This document shows positions 18,096-29,865 of a stretch of 64,000 nucleotides of DNA, in pieces (positions within the stretch are counted from its first letter, which is position 1; the number at the start of each line of letters is the position of its first letter). Source of the stretch: Rikenellaceae bacterium (GTDB taxonomy: Bacteria > Bacteroidota > Bacteroidia > Bacteroidales > Rikenellaceae); the NCBI GenBank assembly GCA_015060105.1, contig SUZD01000001.1:1-64000 (forward strand), in the 5' to 3' direction. The notes beneath the pieces were generated by a model. It was not told the DNA's origin and did no database searches. It saw only the letters and a list, made by a program, of their open reading frames with translations. Made by a program: the position numbers and the translations under genes.

Positions 18096-18650
18096 CTATT
18101 TACCCGCAGCTTTACCTGCTTTACGACGAATTTGTTCGCCTACGAACTTAATACCTTTACCCTTATAAGGCTCCGGTTTACGCAACGAACGGATCTTTGC
18201 AGCTACTTGACCAACGAGTTGTTTGTCGCAGCTGTTCAAAGTTACGATAGGATTGCTTTTCTTGTCGGTGACAGCAGACACTTTCACCTCAGCGGGGATC
18301 ATCAAATAGATGTCGTGCGAGTAACCAAGGTTCAACTCAAGGATTTGACCTTTAGCCTCGGCTTTGAAACCTACACCTACGAGCTCCAGTTTAATCTCGT
18401 AGCCTTTCGAAACACCTACTACCATGTTGTTAATCAACGCACGATAAAGACCGTGCAAAGAACGGTGGCGCGGTTGGTTCGTAGGACGAGTTACTGTCAA
18501 TACGCTTCCCTCTACGGTTACAGTGATGTCTTTGTCAACAGCTTGTGTCAACTCTCCGAGAGGTCCTTTAACGCTAACCACATTGTCAGACGATACATTT
18601 ACAGTTACGCCTGCGGGCAAGTTTACAGGTAATTTACCAATTCTTGACAT
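18096..18650 (-). CDS. rplF: 50S ribosomal protein L6
   Basis: MSRIGKLPVNLPAGVTVNVS...VKGPLGEL...EPYKGKGIKFVGE. Confidence 0.98.
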   Translation of the reverse strand: MSRIGKLPVNLPAGVTVNVSSDNVVSVKGPLGELTQAVDKDITVTVEGSVLTVTRPTNQPRHRSLHGLYRALINNMVVGVSKGYEIKLELVGVGFKAEAKGQILELNLGYSHDIYLMIPAEVKVSAVTDKKSNPIVTLNSCDKQLVGQVAAKIRSLRKPEPYKGKGIKFVGEQIRRKAGKAAGK

Positions 18651-18670
18651 TTGTTAAACTTTTTAGAACA

Positions 18671-19069
18671 TTAATAAATGTAGCACAATACTTCGCCACC
18701 TACACGCTCTGCGCGAGCCTTCTTGTCGGTCATAATACCTTTCGAAGTCGATAGAATGGCAATACCAAGACCGTTGATAACCGAAGGCATTTGATCAACG
18801 TTGGTGTAGCAACGAAGACCGGGACGGCTTACGCGTTTCAACTCCTTGATGGCATTGACTTTTGTTTGGGGATGATACTTCAAGGCAATCTTGATTACAG
18901 GATGGCCCTTAGCATCGTTCTCGAATTTGTAAGCAAGGATATAGCCCTGCTCGTACAGGATTTTGGTTATCTCCTGTTTAATTTTGGAACCGGGAGCTTC
19001 AACCACTTTGTGGTTGGCTTTCACCGCGTTTCTAATCCTTGTGAGGAAATCCGCAATAGGATCTGTCAT
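18671..19069 (-). CDS. rpsH: 30S ribosomal protein S8
   Basis: [34 protein letters not shown]...[28 protein letters not shown]. Confidence 0.98.
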   Translation of the reverse strand: MTDPIADFLTRIRNAVKANHKVVEAPGSKIKQEITKILYEQGYILAYKFENDAKGHPVIKIALKYHPQTKVNAIKELKRVSRPGLRCYTNVDQMPSVINGLGIAILSTSKGIMTDKKARAERVGGEVLCYIY

Positions 19070-19120
19070 AGTGATTAAAAGTTAAAATTAAACAAAAATT
19101 TGGTTATTAATATATATCAC

Positions 19121-19168
19121 AAAGAGATTGATTATCTCTGTGAGGGCACAAAGATAATCAATCTTTTT
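19121..19168 (-). promoter_or_regulatory. Strong intra-operon hairpin in the rpsN-rpsH spacer
   Basis: Plus: AGATTGATTATCT-c-TGTG-aggg-CACA-a-AGATAATCAATCT; 13-bp perfect arms plus 4-bp inner stem. Confidence 0.7.
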
Positions 19169-19179
19169 GGAAAAACAAT
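19149..19179 (-). promoter_or_regulatory. Candidate intra-operon promoter upstream of rpsH
   Basis: Minus strand TATCTTTG (19149-19156), 19-nt spacer, ATTG (19176-19179, one mismatch to TTTG). Confidence 0.4.
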
Positions 19180-19181
19180 GC

Positions 19182-19451
19182 TTACCAGCTTGCTTTTTTA
19201 ACTCCGGGGATCAAACCGTTAGAGGCCATCTCGCGGAATTGGATACGGCTGATACCGAATTGACGCATATAACCTTTGGGACGTCCGGTCAACTTACAAC
19301 GGTTGTGCAGACGAATCGGGTTAGAGTTGCGAGGCAATTTGCTCAGACCGATATAGTCACCCTCTGCTTTGAGGGCAGCACGTTTTGCGGCATATCTCTG
19401 AACGAGTTTGAGGCGTTTAGCCTCACGAGCCTTCATTGATTCTTTTGCCAT
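19182..19451 (-). CDS. rpsN: 30S ribosomal protein S14
   Basis: [24 protein letters not shown]...[46 protein letters not shown]. Confidence 0.98.
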   Translation of the reverse strand: MAKESMKAREAKRLKLVQRYAAKRAALKAEGDYIGLSKLPRNSNPIRLHNRCKLTGRPKGYMRQFGISRIQFREMASNGLIPGVKKASW

Positions 19452-19453
19452 AA

Positions 19454-20011
19454 TTAGTTCTTTTTAGCGTTTTTAAAAGGAAGACCGAATTTGCTCAACA
19501 GAGCGTAAGCCTCTTCGTCGGTTTGTGCCGAGGTAACGAAGGTAATCTCCATACCGAAAATCTTAACGATTTTGTCGATGTCAATCTCCGGGAAGATGAT
19601 TTGCTCGGTTACACCAAGAGTGTAGTTACCTTGACCGTCGAACTTCTCGTTGATACCTTTGAAGTCACGAATACGAGGAAGCGCTACTGCAATAAGACGC
19701 TCCATGAACTCGTACATTCTGTCGGCACGGAGGGTTACACGCAAACCGATAGGCATACCTTTACGAAGTTTGAAGTTCGAGATATCCTTCTTCGATTTGG
19801 TAGTAACGGCTTTTTGACCAGCGATTGCTGTAAGCTCGTTCATGGCAACCTCAAGAAGTTTCTTGTCGGCGATAGCCTGACCCAAACCTTGGTTGATAAC
19901 GATTTTTTGGAGTTTAGGAACCTGCATAACGGTTGTGTAGTTAAACTCCTTCATAAGGGCAGGAATGATTTGCTCCTTATAAGCTGTTTTGAGTGTAGGT
20001 ACGTAAGCCAT
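19454..20011 (-). CDS. rplE: 50S ribosomal protein L5
   Basis: [34 protein letters not shown]...[18 protein letters not shown]. Confidence 0.98.
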   Translation of the reverse strand: MAYVPTLKTAYKEQIIPALMKEFNYTTVMQVPKLQKIVINQGLGQAIADKKLLEVAMNELTAIAGQKAVTTKSKKDISNFKLRKGMPIGLRVTLRADRMYEFMERLIAVALPRIRDFKGINEKFDGQGNYTLGVTEQIIFPEIDIDKIVKIFGMEITFVTSAQTDEEAYALLSKFGLPFKNAKKN

Positions 20012-20331
20012 TATTTAATCTCCTCTCCTGATTTTTTAGCGTAACGAACAATTTTACCTTCAGCAGTTACCTTGCGACCAACCTTAGTACCTTTACCGGT
20101 CTTGGGGTCTACAAGCTGCAAGTTAGAGATGTGGATCGGAGCCTCTTGCTTCACGATGCCACCTTGGGTGTTCTTTGCGTTCGGTTTGGTAGCCTTCGAA
20201 ACCATATTCAATCCTTCTACGATTGCACGGTTCTCCGAAACCAATACTTGAAGCACCTTACCGCTTTGGCCTTTGCTCTCGCCGGCAATAACGGTAACCA
20301 TATCACCTTTTTTAATATGCAATTTCGACAT
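20011..20331 (-). CDS. rplX: 50S ribosomal protein L24
   Basis: [29 protein letters not shown]; 1-nt overlap (TAATG) with rplE. Confidence 0.97.
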   Translation of the reverse strand: MSKLHIKKGDMVTVIAGESKGQSGKVLQVLVSENRAIVEGLNMVSKATKPNAKNTQGGIVKQEAPIHISNLQLVDPKTGKGTKVGRKVTAEGKIVRYAKKSGEEIK

Positions 20332-20345
20332 AACTTATCAATTTA

Positions 20346-20711
20346 TTAAAGTACTTCAGGAGCGAGTGAAATAATCTTCATATATTGATCGCGAAGCTCG
20401 CGCGCAACAGGACCGAAGATACGAGTACCTCTCATCTCACCTTGGTTATTCAGAAGTACTACGGCGTTGTCGTCGAAACGAATATACGAACCGTTTGCAC
20501 GTCTGATCTCCTTTTTGGTTCTTACTACGACTGCCTTCGATACCATACCCTTCTTGACGTCGCCAGCAGGGGATGCGCTCTTAACAGTCACAACGATTTT
20601 GTCGCCGATCGACGCATAGCGTCTTTTGGTGCCGCCAAGCACACGGATGCAAAGTACCTCCTTTGCGCCGCTGTTGTCGGCTACGACGAGTCTGCTTTCT
20701 TGTTGTATCAT
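20346..20711 (-). CDS. rplN: 50S ribosomal protein L14
   Basis: [44 protein letters not shown]. Confidence 0.98.
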   Translation of the reverse strand: MIQQESRLVVADNSGAKEVLCIRVLGGTKRRYASIGDKIVVTVKSASPAGDVKKGMVSKAVVVRTKKEIRRANGSYIRFDDNAVVLLNNQGEMRGTRIFGPVARELRDQYMKIISLAPEVL

Positions 20712-20713
20712 AA

Positions 20714-20968
20714 CTATTTAGCCCTTTCAATTATTTCTACTAATCTCCAACGCTTGGTTTTGCTGAGAGGACGGGTCTCCATCAGCTTTACTACATCACC
20801 GGGGTTGCATGTGTTCTCAGCGTCCTCGGCTACAAACTTGGTGGTTTTGTTGACGAACTTACCGTAGATAGGGTGTTTAACTTTACGTTTAACGGCTACT
20901 ACGATCGATTTGTCCATCTTGTTGCTAACCACAATCCCGATTCTTTCCTTTCTAAGATTTCTTTCCAT
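20714..20968 (-). CDS. rpsQ: 30S ribosomal protein S17
   Basis: [34 protein letters not shown]. Confidence 0.98.
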   Translation of the reverse strand: MERNLRKERIGIVVSNKMDKSIVVAVKRKVKHPIYGKFVNKTTKFVAEDAENTCNPGDVVKLMETRPLSKTKRWRLVEIIERAK

Positions 20969-20976
20969 AGCGGTAA

Positions 20977-21171
20977 TTAAATATTAGAGTTCTTTTGACG
21001 CAGGATTGTGAGCATACGTGCTATATCTCTGCGAGATTTTTTAATTTCACTCGAATTCTCGATAGGAGATACGGTGTGGTTGAGTTTAATGCGGGTAAGG
21101 TTCTCCTTCGCTGCATCGATTCTCTCCTGAAGTTCAGCCACCGAGAGTTCTTTTATTTCGGAAGTTTTCAT
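20977..21171 (-). CDS. rpmC: 50S ribosomal protein L29
   Basis: [60 protein letters not shown]. Confidence 0.97.
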   Translation of the reverse strand: MKTSEIKELSVAELQERIDAAKENLTRIKLNHTVSPIENSSEIKKSRRDIARMLTILRQKNSNI

Positions 21172-21185
21172 GTCTTTACTGTGTG

Positions 21186-21614
21186 TTAGATTGCGTTTTC
21201 AGTGTAATCTCTGCGTACAATAAATTTAGTGGCAACAGGCAGTTTTTGAGCACCAAGACGAAGTGCCTCTTTGGCTACCTCGATGGGCACACCCTCTGCC
21301 TCGAAGAGAATACGACCCGGAGTAATGGGGGCAACGAATCCCTCGGGATTACCTTTACCTTTACCCATACGAACCTCAGCGGGTTTCGATGTAATAGGTT
21401 TGTCCGGGAAGATGCGGATCCAGATTTGACCCTCACGTTTCATATAACGTGTGATGGCTTGACGAGCTGCCTCGATTTGGCGGCCGGTGATCCAGCACGA
21501 CTCCAATGTCTTAATACCGAACGAACCGAATGCAAGTTGATTACCTCTTTGGGCAAGACCTTTCATCCTGCCTTTTTGCATTCTTCTGAACTTGGTCTTT
21601 TTAGGCTGTAACAT
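21186..21614 (-). CDS. rplP: 50S ribosomal protein L16
   Basis: [38 protein letters not shown]. Confidence 0.98.
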   Translation of the reverse strand: MLQPKKTKFRRMQKGRMKGLAQRGNQLAFGSFGIKTLESCWITGRQIEAARQAITRYMKREGQIWIRIFPDKPITSKPAEVRMGKGKGNPEGFVAPITPGRILFEAEGVPIEVAKEALRLGAQKLPVATKFIVRRDYTENAI

Positions 21615-21638
21615 TTTCTATTTTCGCTTTAGTCCGTT

Positions 21639-22373
21639 TTACTTATTGTTTCTTCTCTTGCGGCCGTTGCCTTTGGGACCACGACCTTGTTGGTTTTGAC
21701 CGTTGTACGAGCCGGTATTTGCGCCTTGATACTCGAACAAGTCGCGTTTACCGTAAACGATTCCGGTGCAAATCCAAACCTTTACACCAAGCAGACCTAC
21801 TTTGGTCAGAGCCTCTGCCAAGCAGTAGTCTACATCGGCGCGGAAGGTGTGCAGAGGAATACGTCCCTCTTTGTAGGTTTCGCTACGTGCCATCTCGGCG
21901 CCACCAATACGGCCCGAAATTTGAACTTTGATACCCTCGGCGCCCATACGCATTGCCGACGAAATCGCGGTCTTTACTGCACGACGATACGATACACGAC
22001 CTTCCAACTGACGAGCGATGTTATTTGCTACAAGCACTGCATCAATGTCGGGGCGTTTAACCTCGAAGATGTTGATTTGAACATCTTTGCCGGTCAACTT
22101 TTTGAGTTCCTCGCGAAGTTTGTCAACCTCTTGACCATTCTTACCGATTACGAAACCGGGTTTCGAAGTCGAGATGGTTACTGTTACAAGCTTCAAAGTA
22201 CGCTCGATGATAATCTTCGAAATACTTGCTTTGGCCAAACGGGCGCTCAAATATTTCCTGATAGTAGCATCTTCCACCAAACGCGATGAAAAATCCTTAC
22301 CACCGTACCAGTTGGAGTCCCAACCGCGAATATAGCCAACACGGTTTGCTATTGGATTAACTTTTTGTCCCAT
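21639..22373 (-). CDS. rpsC: 30S ribosomal protein S3
   Basis: [35 protein letters not shown]...[20 protein letters not shown]. Confidence 0.98.
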   Translation of the reverse strand: MGQKVNPIANRVGYIRGWDSNWYGGKDFSSRLVEDATIRKYLSARLAKASISKIIIERTLKLVTVTISTSKPGFVIGKNGQEVDKLREELKKLTGKDVQINIFEVKRPDIDAVLVANNIARQLEGRVSYRRAVKTAISSAMRMGAEGIKVQISGRIGGAEMARSETYKEGRIPLHTFRADVDYCLAEALTKVGLLGVKVWICTGIVYGKRDLFEYQGANTGSYNGQNQQGRGPKGNGRKRRNNK

Positions 22374-22380
22374 TGCCTAA

Positions 22381-22788
22381 CTATTTTTCTTCGGTTACCA
22401 TTTTATCTACTACGATTGTCACGTGGTTCGAACGTTTGCGGATACGGTGTGCGCGACCTTGAGGAGCCGGTTGTACACGTTTCAACATTCTGCCACCATC
22501 GACAAAAATCTCTTTTACACAGAGTTGAACATCCTCCAAACGAACACCCTCGTTTTTGGCTTGCCAGTTGGCGATTGCCGAACCAAGGAGTTTCTCGAGT
22601 TTGATCGAAGCCTCTTTCTTAGAGTAGCGCAAAATACCCAACGCTTTGTTCACCTCCACACCACGAATGATATCTGCTACCAAACGCATCTTGCGGGGCG
22701 AGGTAGGGCAATCACGCAGAATCGCAATTGCTTTTTGTTTTTTCTCAGCCTTTCTTACCTCGGCTGCTTTATTTTTTCTTGCACCCAT
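22381..22788 (-). CDS. rplV: 50S ribosomal protein L22
   Basis: [28 protein letters not shown]...[17 protein letters not shown]. Confidence 0.98.
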   Translation of the reverse strand: MGARKNKAAEVRKAEKKQKAIAILRDCPTSPRKMRLVADIIRGVEVNKALGILRYSKKEASIKLEKLLGSAIANWQAKNEGVRLEDVQLCVKEIFVDGGRMLKRVQPAPQGRAHRIRKRSNHVTIVVDKMVTEEK

Positions 22789-22795
22789 AACTTAA

Positions 22796-23062
22796 CTATT
22801 TTCTATTACCGGAGTGACCACGGAAAGTACGAGTAGGAGCGAACTCGCCGAGTTTGTGACCTACCATATTTTCAGTTACATATACCGGAATAAATTTATT
22901 TCCGTTGTGTACAGCGATCGTCTGACCTACGAAGTCAGGCGAAATCATACTTGCTCGTGACCAAGTCTTGATGACTGCTTTATTGCCCGACTCGTTTTGT
23001 GCGATAACGCGTGCCTCGAGTTTCGGCTCAATAAAAGGTCCTTTCTTCAATGAACGGCTCAT
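22796..23062 (-). CDS. rpsS: 30S ribosomal protein S19
   Basis: [19 protein letters not shown]...[23 protein letters not shown]. Confidence 0.98.
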   Translation of the reverse strand: MSRSLKKGPFIEPKLEARVIAQNESGNKAVIKTWSRASMISPDFVGQTIAVHNGNKFIPVYVTENMVGHKLGEFAPTRTFRGHSGNRK

Positions 23063-23077
23063 ATTATGCTATTTTAA

Positions 23078-23902
23078 TTATTTTTTCCTTTTAGAAATGA
23101 TAAACTTGCTGGTAGTTTTCTTGGGGTTGCGAGTCTTGTAACCCTTAGCCAAGATACCAGTGCGCGAACGGGGGTGACCTCCTGATTGACGGCCCTCACC
23201 ACCACCCATCGGGTGATCAACGGGGTTCATTACAACACCACGGTTGTGGGGACGGCGGCCAAGCCAGCGGTTACGACCTGCTTTACCGCTGCTCTCGAGG
23301 TTGTGATCAACATTCGATACAACGCCGACAGTAGCGCGGCAGGTTACCAAAACCATACGAGTCTCGCCCGAAGGAAGTTTAATAATAGCAAATTTGCCTT
23401 CACGAGCCAAAAGTTGAGCATAGGTGCCGGCGCTACGAGCCATTGCAGCTCCTTGGCCGGGGTAGAGTTCAATTGCGTGTACTACGGTACCCAGAGGAAT
23501 CTCCGACAAAGGAAGTGCATTGCCGACCTCGGGGGCTACGCCTGTACCACTTACGATGGTTTGACCTACTTGCAAACCGTTGGGAGCCAAAATGTAGCTC
23601 TTCTCACCATCTGCGTAGCATACCAACGCGATACGAGCTGTACGGTTGGGATCGTACTCGATAGTTTTTACGATTGCAGGTACTCCATCTTTTGCACGCT
23701 TGAAGTCAATCAAACGATAACGTTGTTTGTGACCACCGCCGATGTAGCGCATAGTCATCTTACCTGTGTTATTGCGACCACCCGAGCTCTTCTTTGCTTG
23801 GAGCAACGATTTTTCGGGAGTCGACGTTGTAATCTCGTCGTAAGCCGCAATGATCTTATGTCTTGTACCCGGAGTAATGGGTTTAAATTTTCTTACTGCC
23901 AT
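23078..23902 (-). CDS. rplB: 50S ribosomal protein L2
   Basis: [16 protein letters not shown]...[35 protein letters not shown]. Confidence 0.98.
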   Translation of the reverse strand: MAVRKFKPITPGTRHKIIAAYDEITTSTPEKSLLQAKKSSGGRNNTGKMTMRYIGGGHKQRYRLIDFKRAKDGVPAIVKTIEYDPNRTARIALVCYADGEKSYILAPNGLQVGQTIVSGTGVAPEVGNALPLSEIPLGTVVHAIELYPGQGAAMARSAGTYAQLLAREGKFAIIKLPSGETRMVLVTCRATVGVVSNVDHNLESSGKAGRNRWLGRRPHNRGVVMNPVDHPMGGGEGRQSGGHPRSRTGILAKGYKTRNPKKTTSKFIISKRKK

Positions 23903-23907
23903 CTTCG

Positions 23908-24198
23908 TTAGATATTACTGTAAAAATCAATCTTATCGCCATCTTTCAAGGTAACGACCGCTTTCTTGTAGTGGTTGGTACGACCTGCCAGCAAACCGGC
24001 TTTGGTGTAACGACGTTTGTTCTTACCCATATAAACCATTGTGTTTACGCTAGTAACAACAACACCATAAGTTTTCTCAACGGCCTCCTTGATTTGCAGT
24101 TTGTTAGCGTCAATGTTTACGATGAATCCGTATTGATTCAACTTCTCGCCCAACTCCGTCATTTGCTCGGTCAGGACCGGTTTAATAATAATCTCCAT
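23908..24198 (-). CDS. rplW: 50S ribosomal protein L23
   Basis: [44 protein letters not shown]. Confidence 0.97.
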   Translation of the reverse strand: MEIIIKPVLTEQMTELGEKLNQYGFIVNIDANKLQIKEAVEKTYGVVVTSVNTMVYMGKNKRRYTKAGLLAGRTNHYKKAVVTLKDGDKIDFYSNI

Positions 24199-24207
24199 AG
24201 TAAATTC

Positions 24208-24834
24208 TTAAGCTAACATTTCATTTAATACGTTTACTGCACCCTCTGCCAATACGAGTTGGTTTGCGTTCATAACATCGTAAGTGTTTACGTTCGATGC
24301 CAAAACAACCTTTACGTTTTGGAGGTTGCGAGCCGAAAGAAGAAGGTTGTTATCAACCTCAGGTACTACTACCAAAATCTTCTTACCTGCAACTTTGAGG
24401 TTCTCTTCGATAGCAATAAAGCTTTTGGTTTTCGGTGCCTCGACAGTAAGATTCTCGACAACGGTGATTGCCTCTGCTTTTGCTTTGTAAGTGAGTGCGC
24501 TACGACGAGCAAGTTGTTTAAGTTTCTTATTCAACTTGAAGCTGTAGTCGCGGGGAACGGGACCGAAGATACGGCCACCACCGGGGAACAAAGGCGACAA
24601 GATGCTACCGCAACGTGCGCCACCAGTACCTTTTTGACGTTTCAGTTTACGAGTCGAACCTGCAACCTCGTTACGTTGTTTCGACTTGTGTGTACCTTGA
24701 CGACGATTAGCAAGATGTTGTTTAACATCGAGATAAATTGCGTGGTCGTTAGTCTCCACGCCGAAGACTGCGTCTGCAAGAACTACTTTCTTGCCAGTCT
24801 CTTTACCGAGTGTGTTGAATACTGTTAATTCCAT
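24208..24834 (-). CDS. rplD: 50S ribosomal protein L4
   Basis: ORF start trimmed to [40 protein letters not shown]. Confidence 0.97.
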   Translation of the reverse strand: MELTVFNTLGKETGKKVVLADAVFGVETNDHAIYLDVKQHLANRRQGTHKSKQRNEVAGSTRKLKRQKGTGGARCGSILSPLFPGGGRIFGPVPRDYSFKLNKKLKQLARRSALTYKAKAEAITVVENLTVEAPKTKSFIAIEENLKVAGKKILVVVPEVDNNLLLSARNLQNVKVVLASNVNTYDVMNANQLVLAEGAVNVLNEMLA

Positions 24835-24835
24835 C

Positions 24836-25450
24836 TTACTTCTCAATTTTTAAGTACGAACCTTTTGCTCCCGGAATCGAACCTTTTACAAGGATCAGAT
24901 TGTTCTCAGGAATTACTTTAATAACTTTAAGGTTAAGAACCTTAACTTGTACGCCTCCGGTTTGTCCGGGCAAACGTTTGCCCTTGAACACACGCGAGGG
25001 ATAAGAGCACGCTCCGAGCGAACCCGGTTTACGTTGGCGGTTGTGTTGACCGTGAGTCTGACCGCCCACACCCGCGAAGCCGTGGCGTTTCACAACGCCT
25101 TGGAAACCCTTACCTTTCGAAATGCCGGTAACGTCAACCCAGTCGCCCTCAGTGAACAACTCAACGTTAATAACATCTCCAAGGTTGTACTCCTCGTCAA
25201 AGCCGAACTCTGCGAGTTTACGTTTCGGGGTTACACCTGCCTTCTTGAAGTGTCCCATAAGACTGTTGCTGGCGTGTTTTTCAGTTGTCTCGTCATAGGC
25301 AATTTGAACTGCCGAGTAGCCATCCTTCTCGACATTTTTCAACTGCGTAACTACACACGGACCAGCCTCAATAACAGTGCATGGCATATTTTTGCCCTCA
25401 ACACTGAAAACGGAAGTCATTCCGATTTTTTTTCCAATTAGTCCTGACAT
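24836..25450 (-). CDS. rplC: 50S ribosomal protein L3
   Basis: Start trimmed to [55 protein letters not shown]. Confidence 0.97.
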   Translation of the reverse strand: MSGLIGKKIGMTSVFSVEGKNMPCTVIEAGPCVVTQLKNVEKDGYSAVQIAYDETTEKHASNSLMGHFKKAGVTPKRKLAEFGFDEEYNLGDVINVELFTEGDWVDVTGISKGKGFQGVVKRHGFAGVGGQTHGQHNRQRKPGSLGACSYPSRVFKGKRLPGQTGGVQVKVLNLKVIKVIPENNLILVKGSIPGAKGSYLKIEK

Positions 25451-25526
25451 GTTTGTCTGTTTACTTAAAATATAAAAAAAATGTGTGTTTCTTTTTGTAA
25501 GTCCTCTATATATATTATAAGGTATA

Positions 25527-25835
25527 TTAGAGAACGTTGATTTGTACCTCAACACCGGTAGGCAATTCGAGTTTCATCAAAGCGTCGATTGTTTTCGAAG
25601 TCGAGCTGTAGATGTCAAGAATGCGTTTGAAGGTGCTCAATTCGAACTGCTCGCGAGCCTTCTTGTTAACGAAGGTCGAACGGTTCACGGTAAAAATCTT
25701 CTTGCGAGTAGGAAGGGGCACGGGACCGCTTACAACTGCACCAGTAGCTTTTACTGTTTTGATAATCTTATCGGCCGACTTGTCTACCAAAGTGTGGTCG
25801 AAAGATTTCATACTGATTCTAATTTTTTGGCTCAT
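25527..25835 (-). CDS. rpsJ: 30S ribosomal protein S10
   Basis: [46 protein letters not shown]. Confidence 0.98.
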   Translation of the reverse strand: MSQKIRISMKSFDHTLVDKSADKIIKTVKATGAVVSGPVPLPTRKKIFTVNRSTFVNKKAREQFELSTFKRILDIYSSTSKTIDALMKLELPTGVEVQINVL

Positions 25836-25837
25836 TG

Positions 25838-27949
25838 TTATTCAATATTTTTACGTTTTCCAGCTGCTTTTTCGATGACCTCCTGTGCTACGTTGTTAGG
25901 AACGACATCGTATTTGTTGAACTCCATCGACGAAGTCGCACGACCCGACGACAAGGTACGAAGAACGGTTACATAACCGAACATCTCCGACAGGGGCACT
26001 TTGGCTTTAACCACACGTGCGTTACCTTTTTGCTCCATACCAGAGATTTGGCCACGACGTTTGTTAAGGTCACCGATGATGTCACCCATATTCTCCTCGG
26101 GAGTTACAACCTCTACTGCCATGATAGGCTCTTGGAGTACTGCTCCGGCTTTGGCTGCTACGGCACGGAAACCGTTGCGAGCGCAAATCTCGAACGAAAG
26201 TGCATCAGAGTCAACGGGGTGGAACGAACCATCTTTCAATACAACGCGCATGCTATCAACAGGGTAACCTGCCAAAGCACCGTTTGCCATTGCTGCCTCA
26301 AAACCTTTTTGAACGGCAGGAATGTACTCACGAGGTACGTTACCGCCCTTAACCTCGTCAACAAACTCCAATCCGGGTTTGTCGCCCAAAGCAGGACCAA
26401 TCTCGAAAATAATATCTGCAAACTTACCACGACCACCGGTTTGTTTCTTGAATACCTCGCGGTGTTGAACCGGTTGAGTAAGAGCCTCTTTGTACGATAC
26501 TTGAGGTGCACCTTGGTTAATCTCTACGCCGAACTCGCGTTTCAGACGGTCAACGATGATATCCAAGTGAAGCTCACCCATACCGCTAATAACGGTTTGA
26601 CCGCTATCCTCATCGGTTTTAACGGTGAAGGTGGGGTCCTCCTCTGCAAGTTTCGCAAGACCCATACCGAGTTTATCGAGGTCTTTTTGAGTCTTGGGCT
26701 CAACTGCCAAACCAATCACAGGCTCGGGGAAGGTCATCGACTCGAGTACGATAGGTGCTTTCTCGTCGCACAAGGTATCACCGGTACGAACCTCTTTGAA
26801 ACCTACTGCTGCGCAGATATCACCAGCCTCAACGAACTCGATGGGGTTTTGTTTGTTCGAGTGCATTTGGTACAAACGGCTGATACGCTCTTTCTTGCCC
26901 GAACGGCTGTTAAGAACATACGAACCAGCGTCCAAACGGCCCGAGTAAGCACGGATAAATGCCAAACGACCTACGAAGGGGTCGGTTGCAATCTTAAATG
27001 CCAATGCGCAGAAGGGATCCGATGCGTCAGAATGACGAACCTCCTCGTCGCCAGTCGAAGGATGAGTACCAACGATTGCAGGCACATCCACGGGCGAAGG
27101 CAAGTAAGCGATAATGCTATCGAGCAACAATTGCACACCTTTATTTTTAAAAGAAGAGCCGCAGAGCATAGGGATCAACTTCATCGAGCAAGTCGCTTTA
27201 CGGATAGCTGCCATCAACTCGTTGCGAGTGATAGTATCGGGGTCGGTGAAGAATTTCTCCATCAAAGCCTCATCCTCGGCAGCAACCTCCTCGATAAGTT
27301 TGTTACGCCACTCCTCAGCCTCAGCTTGCATCTCAGCGGGAATCTCTTTCAACTCGTAGTTGTCACGAACGGTTTTATCGTCGTTGTAGTAGATTGCCTT
27401 CATATCGATAAGGTCAATCAAACCTACGAATTTATCCTCCGAACCGATAGGCAATACCAAAGGAAGGGGGTTAGCACCCAAACGCTCCTTAACCTGTGCA
27501 CAAACATTCATAAAGTCTGCACCGGTACGGTCCATTTTGTTAACGTAACCGATACGGGGTACGTTGTATTTGTCAGCTTGACGCCATACAGTCTCACTTT
27601 GGGGCTCAACACCACCAACAGCACAGAAAGTAGCAACAGCACCGTCCAACACACGCAACGAACGCTCTACCTCAACGGTAAAGTCAACGTGTCCCGGGGT
27701 GTCAATCAAGTTGATTTGATAAGTTTTAGAATTGTAGTTCCAGAAGGCGGTAGTAGCAGCCGAGGTGATGGTAATACCACGCTCTTGCTCTTGTGCCATC
27801 CAGTCCATAGTGGCAGTACCCTCGTGAGTCTCACCAATCTTGTGAGTCTTTCCGGTGTAGAAAAGGATTCGCTCAGATGTAGTGGTCTTACCGGCATCGA
27901 TGTGCGCCATGATACCGATATTTCTTGTATATCTTAAATCTCTTGCCAT
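25838..27949 (-). CDS. fusA: Elongation factor G
   Basis: [59 protein letters not shown]. Confidence 0.98.
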   Translation of the reverse strand: MARDLRYTRNIGIMAHIDAGKTTTSERILFYTGKTHKIGETHEGTATMDWMAQEQERGITITSAATTAFWNYNSKTYQINLIDTPGHVDFTVEVERSLRVLDGAVATFCAVGGVEPQSETVWRQADKYNVPRIGYVNKMDRTGADFMNVCAQVKERLGANPLPLVLPIGSEDKFVGLIDLIDMKAIYYNDDKTVRDNYELKEIPAEMQAEAEEWRNKLIEEVAAEDEALMEKFFTDPDTITRNELMAAIRKATCSMKLIPMLCGSSFKNKGVQLLLDSIIAYLPSPVDVPAIVGTHPSTGDEEVRHSDASDPFCALAFKIATDPFVGRLAFIRAYSGRLDAGSYVLNSRSGKKERISRLYQMHSNKQNPIEFVEAGDICAAVGFKEVRTGDTLCDEKAPIVLESMTFPEPVIGLAVEPKTQKDLDKLGMGLAKLAEEDPTFTVKTDEDSGQTVISGMGELHLDIIVDRLKREFGVEINQGAPQVSYKEALTQPVQHREVFKKQTGGRGKFADIIFEIGPALGDKPGLEFVDEVKGGNVPREYIPAVQKGFEAAMANGALAGYPVDSMRVVLKDGSFHPVDSDALSFEICARNGFRAVAAKAGAVLQEPIMAVEVVTPEENMGDIIGDLNKRRGQISGMEQKGNARVVKAKVPLSEMFGYVTVLRTLSSGRATSSMEFNKYDVVPNNVAQEVIEKAAGKRKNIE

Positions 27950-27965
27950 ATTACAATACCTCTAA

Positions 27966-28442
27966 CTAAAATCTGAAATGTGCGAATGCTTTGTTAGCCT
28001 CTGCCATACGGTGCATCTCCTCTTTACGCTTGAACGCAGCACCCTCGTTGTTGTATGCAGCCATAATCTCTGCTGCAAGTTTCTCTGCCATCGAGTGACC
28101 GGCGCGTTTACGCGAATAAAGGACCATATTTTTCATAGAGAGTGAAATCTTACGCTCCGGTCTAACCTCTGTGGGAACTTGGAAGGTTGCACCACCAACA
28201 CGGCGCGATTTAACTTCGACTTGCGGCGTGATGTTCTCCAATGCTTGTTTCCAAATCTCCAGAGGAGCCTTATCTGCATCGTTCATCTTCTCGCCAACCA
28301 TATCCATTGCATCATAGAATATGGAATACGCAATACTCTTCTTGCCATCCAGCATCAAGTTGTTTACAAAGCGAGTAACCATTACATCGCCGAACTTGGG
28401 ATCCGGAAGTAGAATTCGCTTTTTAGGCTTTGCTTTTCTCAT
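27966..28442 (-). CDS. rpsG: 30S ribosomal protein S7
   Basis: [47 protein letters not shown]. Confidence 0.98.
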   Translation of the reverse strand: MRKAKPKKRILLPDPKFGDVMVTRFVNNLMLDGKKSIAYSIFYDAMDMVGEKMNDADKAPLEIWKQALENITPQVEVKSRRVGGATFQVPTEVRPERKISLSMKNMVLYSRKRAGHSMAEKLAAEIMAAYNNEGAAFKRKEEMHRMAEANKAFAHFRF

Positions 28443-28474
28443 TGTTGTTAATCTTTTTACTTAGTTACGTTCAA

Positions 28475-28852
28475 TTACTTTTGTTTGGGACGTTTTGCAC
28501 CGTATTTCGAACGGCGTTGACGGCGACCATCTACACCCGCAGAATCCAATGCTCCACGTACAAGGTGATAACGTACACCGGGGAGGTCTTTCACACGACC
28601 GCCACGAACCAAAACGATTGAGTGCTCTTGCAGGTTGTGACCCTCTCCGGGAATGTAGGCGTTCACCTCTTTACCGTTGGTCAAACGAACCCTCGCAACT
28701 TTACGCATAGCCGAGTTAGGCTTCTTGGGGGTGGTGGTGTAAACACGCACGCACACACCGCGTCGTTGCGGACAAGCGTCAAGCGAAGGCGACTTACTCT
28801 TGAACTCGAGTTGCTCGCGACCGCTTCTAACTAACTGTTGAATAGTTGGCAT
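28475..28852 (-). CDS. rpsL: 30S ribosomal protein S12
   Basis: [78 protein letters not shown]. Confidence 0.98.
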   Translation of the reverse strand: MPTIQQLVRSGREQLEFKSKSPSLDACPQRRGVCVRVYTTTPKKPNSAMRKVARVRLTNGKEVNAYIPGEGHNLQEHSIVLVRGGRVKDLPGVRYHLVRGALDSAGVDGRRQRRSKYGAKRPKQK

Positions 28853-28916
28853 CTTTAATGTCCTTTAATTTTGTTTGTTAATGAATTTCACTGCCTCGTT
28901 CCTTAAAACGAGCGTG

Positions 28917-28946
28917 CAAAGATAGGCATTTTTTTCGACATACAAA
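28917..28946 (-). promoter_or_regulatory. Bacteroidetes-type promoter for the str operon
   Basis: Minus strand TTTG (28943-28946), 18-nt spacer, TATCTTTG (28917-28924). Confidence 0.75.
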
Positions 28947-29179
28947 ACTTTTCGCAACTCTTTTGCCCCATTTTTACAGTATTTTAGCCCTCTCAGGTCG
29001 GAATTTCAATAAAAAATATCTATCGAAAAATCAAAACAATAAGCCCAAACTATCATTTTCAATACATACAACACAAAACGCACTATCAATCAACAGTTTA
29101 CAAAAATCAATAAAATAGCTTATTTCGTACCCGAGGAGGTGTGTGGCAAAAAAATCAAACACGTGAATAAAAAACAGTT

Positions 29180-29209
29180 TTTGTCATTTCGAAAAATTGG
29201 ATAACTTTG
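29180..29209 (+). promoter_or_regulatory. Bacteroidetes-type promoter for lemA-like gene
   Basis: TTTG (29180-29183), 18-nt spacer, TAACTTTG (29202-29209). Confidence 0.7.
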
Positions 29210-29289
29210 TAAAAACGAGCGAGTAAACGAATGGCATTTTTGATGCGACTCCACTCGCCATTAACACAACAAAAAAAATTGGGACGATA

Positions 29290-29844
29290 ATGAAAAAAGC
29301 GATTATAATACTTATTGTAATTCTCACAGGCATCGGTGTTTGGGGCGTTGGTGCATACAATAGTTTTCTAAAAAAAGAGAATAAAGCGATTGAGGCTTGG
29401 CAACAGGTAGAGGAGCAGTACAAACGTCGCAGCGACGCACTGCCCGAAATTGTAAACACTGTAAAAATTTACGCCACCAACGAGTGTGATATTTACAATC
29501 GCGTAAGTTCGGCCCGTTCGGTATGTTCCGAGATTAAAGTCGATCTCAACAACATTACTTCGGAGTCCATTGCCTTGTATCGAGCTGCGCAATACGAATT
29601 GACCGAGAGTGTTCGTGAGTTAATCGCCCTTCAAGAGAAGTATGATGCACTGAAAACCAACCAAAATTTCATCGACATCAAGGCTCGCTTACTTGACATC
29701 AAACCGCACATTGCCGAGGCTATACAAAACTTCGAAAACGAGGTGCAAAACTACAACTCCGCGCTCCAAAAGTTGCCCAATAAATACATCGCGGACCTAT
29801 TCAATGTTCGCCCCATTGACTACGGCAACACCGCTCATCAATAG
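29290..29844 (+). CDS. LemA family protein
   Basis: N-terminal TM, YNSFLKKENKAIEAWQQVEEQYKRRSDALPEIVNTVKIYA...YNSALQKLPNKYIADLF. Confidence 0.85.
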   Translation: MKKAIIILIVILTGIGVWGVGAYNSFLKKENKAIEAWQQVEEQYKRRSDALPEIVNTVKIYATNECDIYNRVSSARSVCSEIKVDLNNITSESIALYRAAQYELTESVRELIALQEKYDALKTNQNFIDIKARLLDIKPHIAEAIQNFENEVQNYNSALQKLPNKYIADLFNVRPIDYGNTAHQ

Positions 29845-29865
29845 GATATTTTCATTCGTCTGATT

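Noticed and set aside
25835-27937. 700-aa plus-strand ORF antisense to fusA
   Set aside because: Codon-bias shadow of a highly expressed gene; sense EF-G is unambiguous.
28980-29160. AT-rich divergent intergenic region as possible sRNA or relic gene
   Set aside because: No supported ORF, hairpin or promoter pair beyond those listed.
28905-29220. Shared 'aaaacgagcg' near both divergent promoters
   Set aside because: Short match in different orientation relative to each TSS; likely coincidence.
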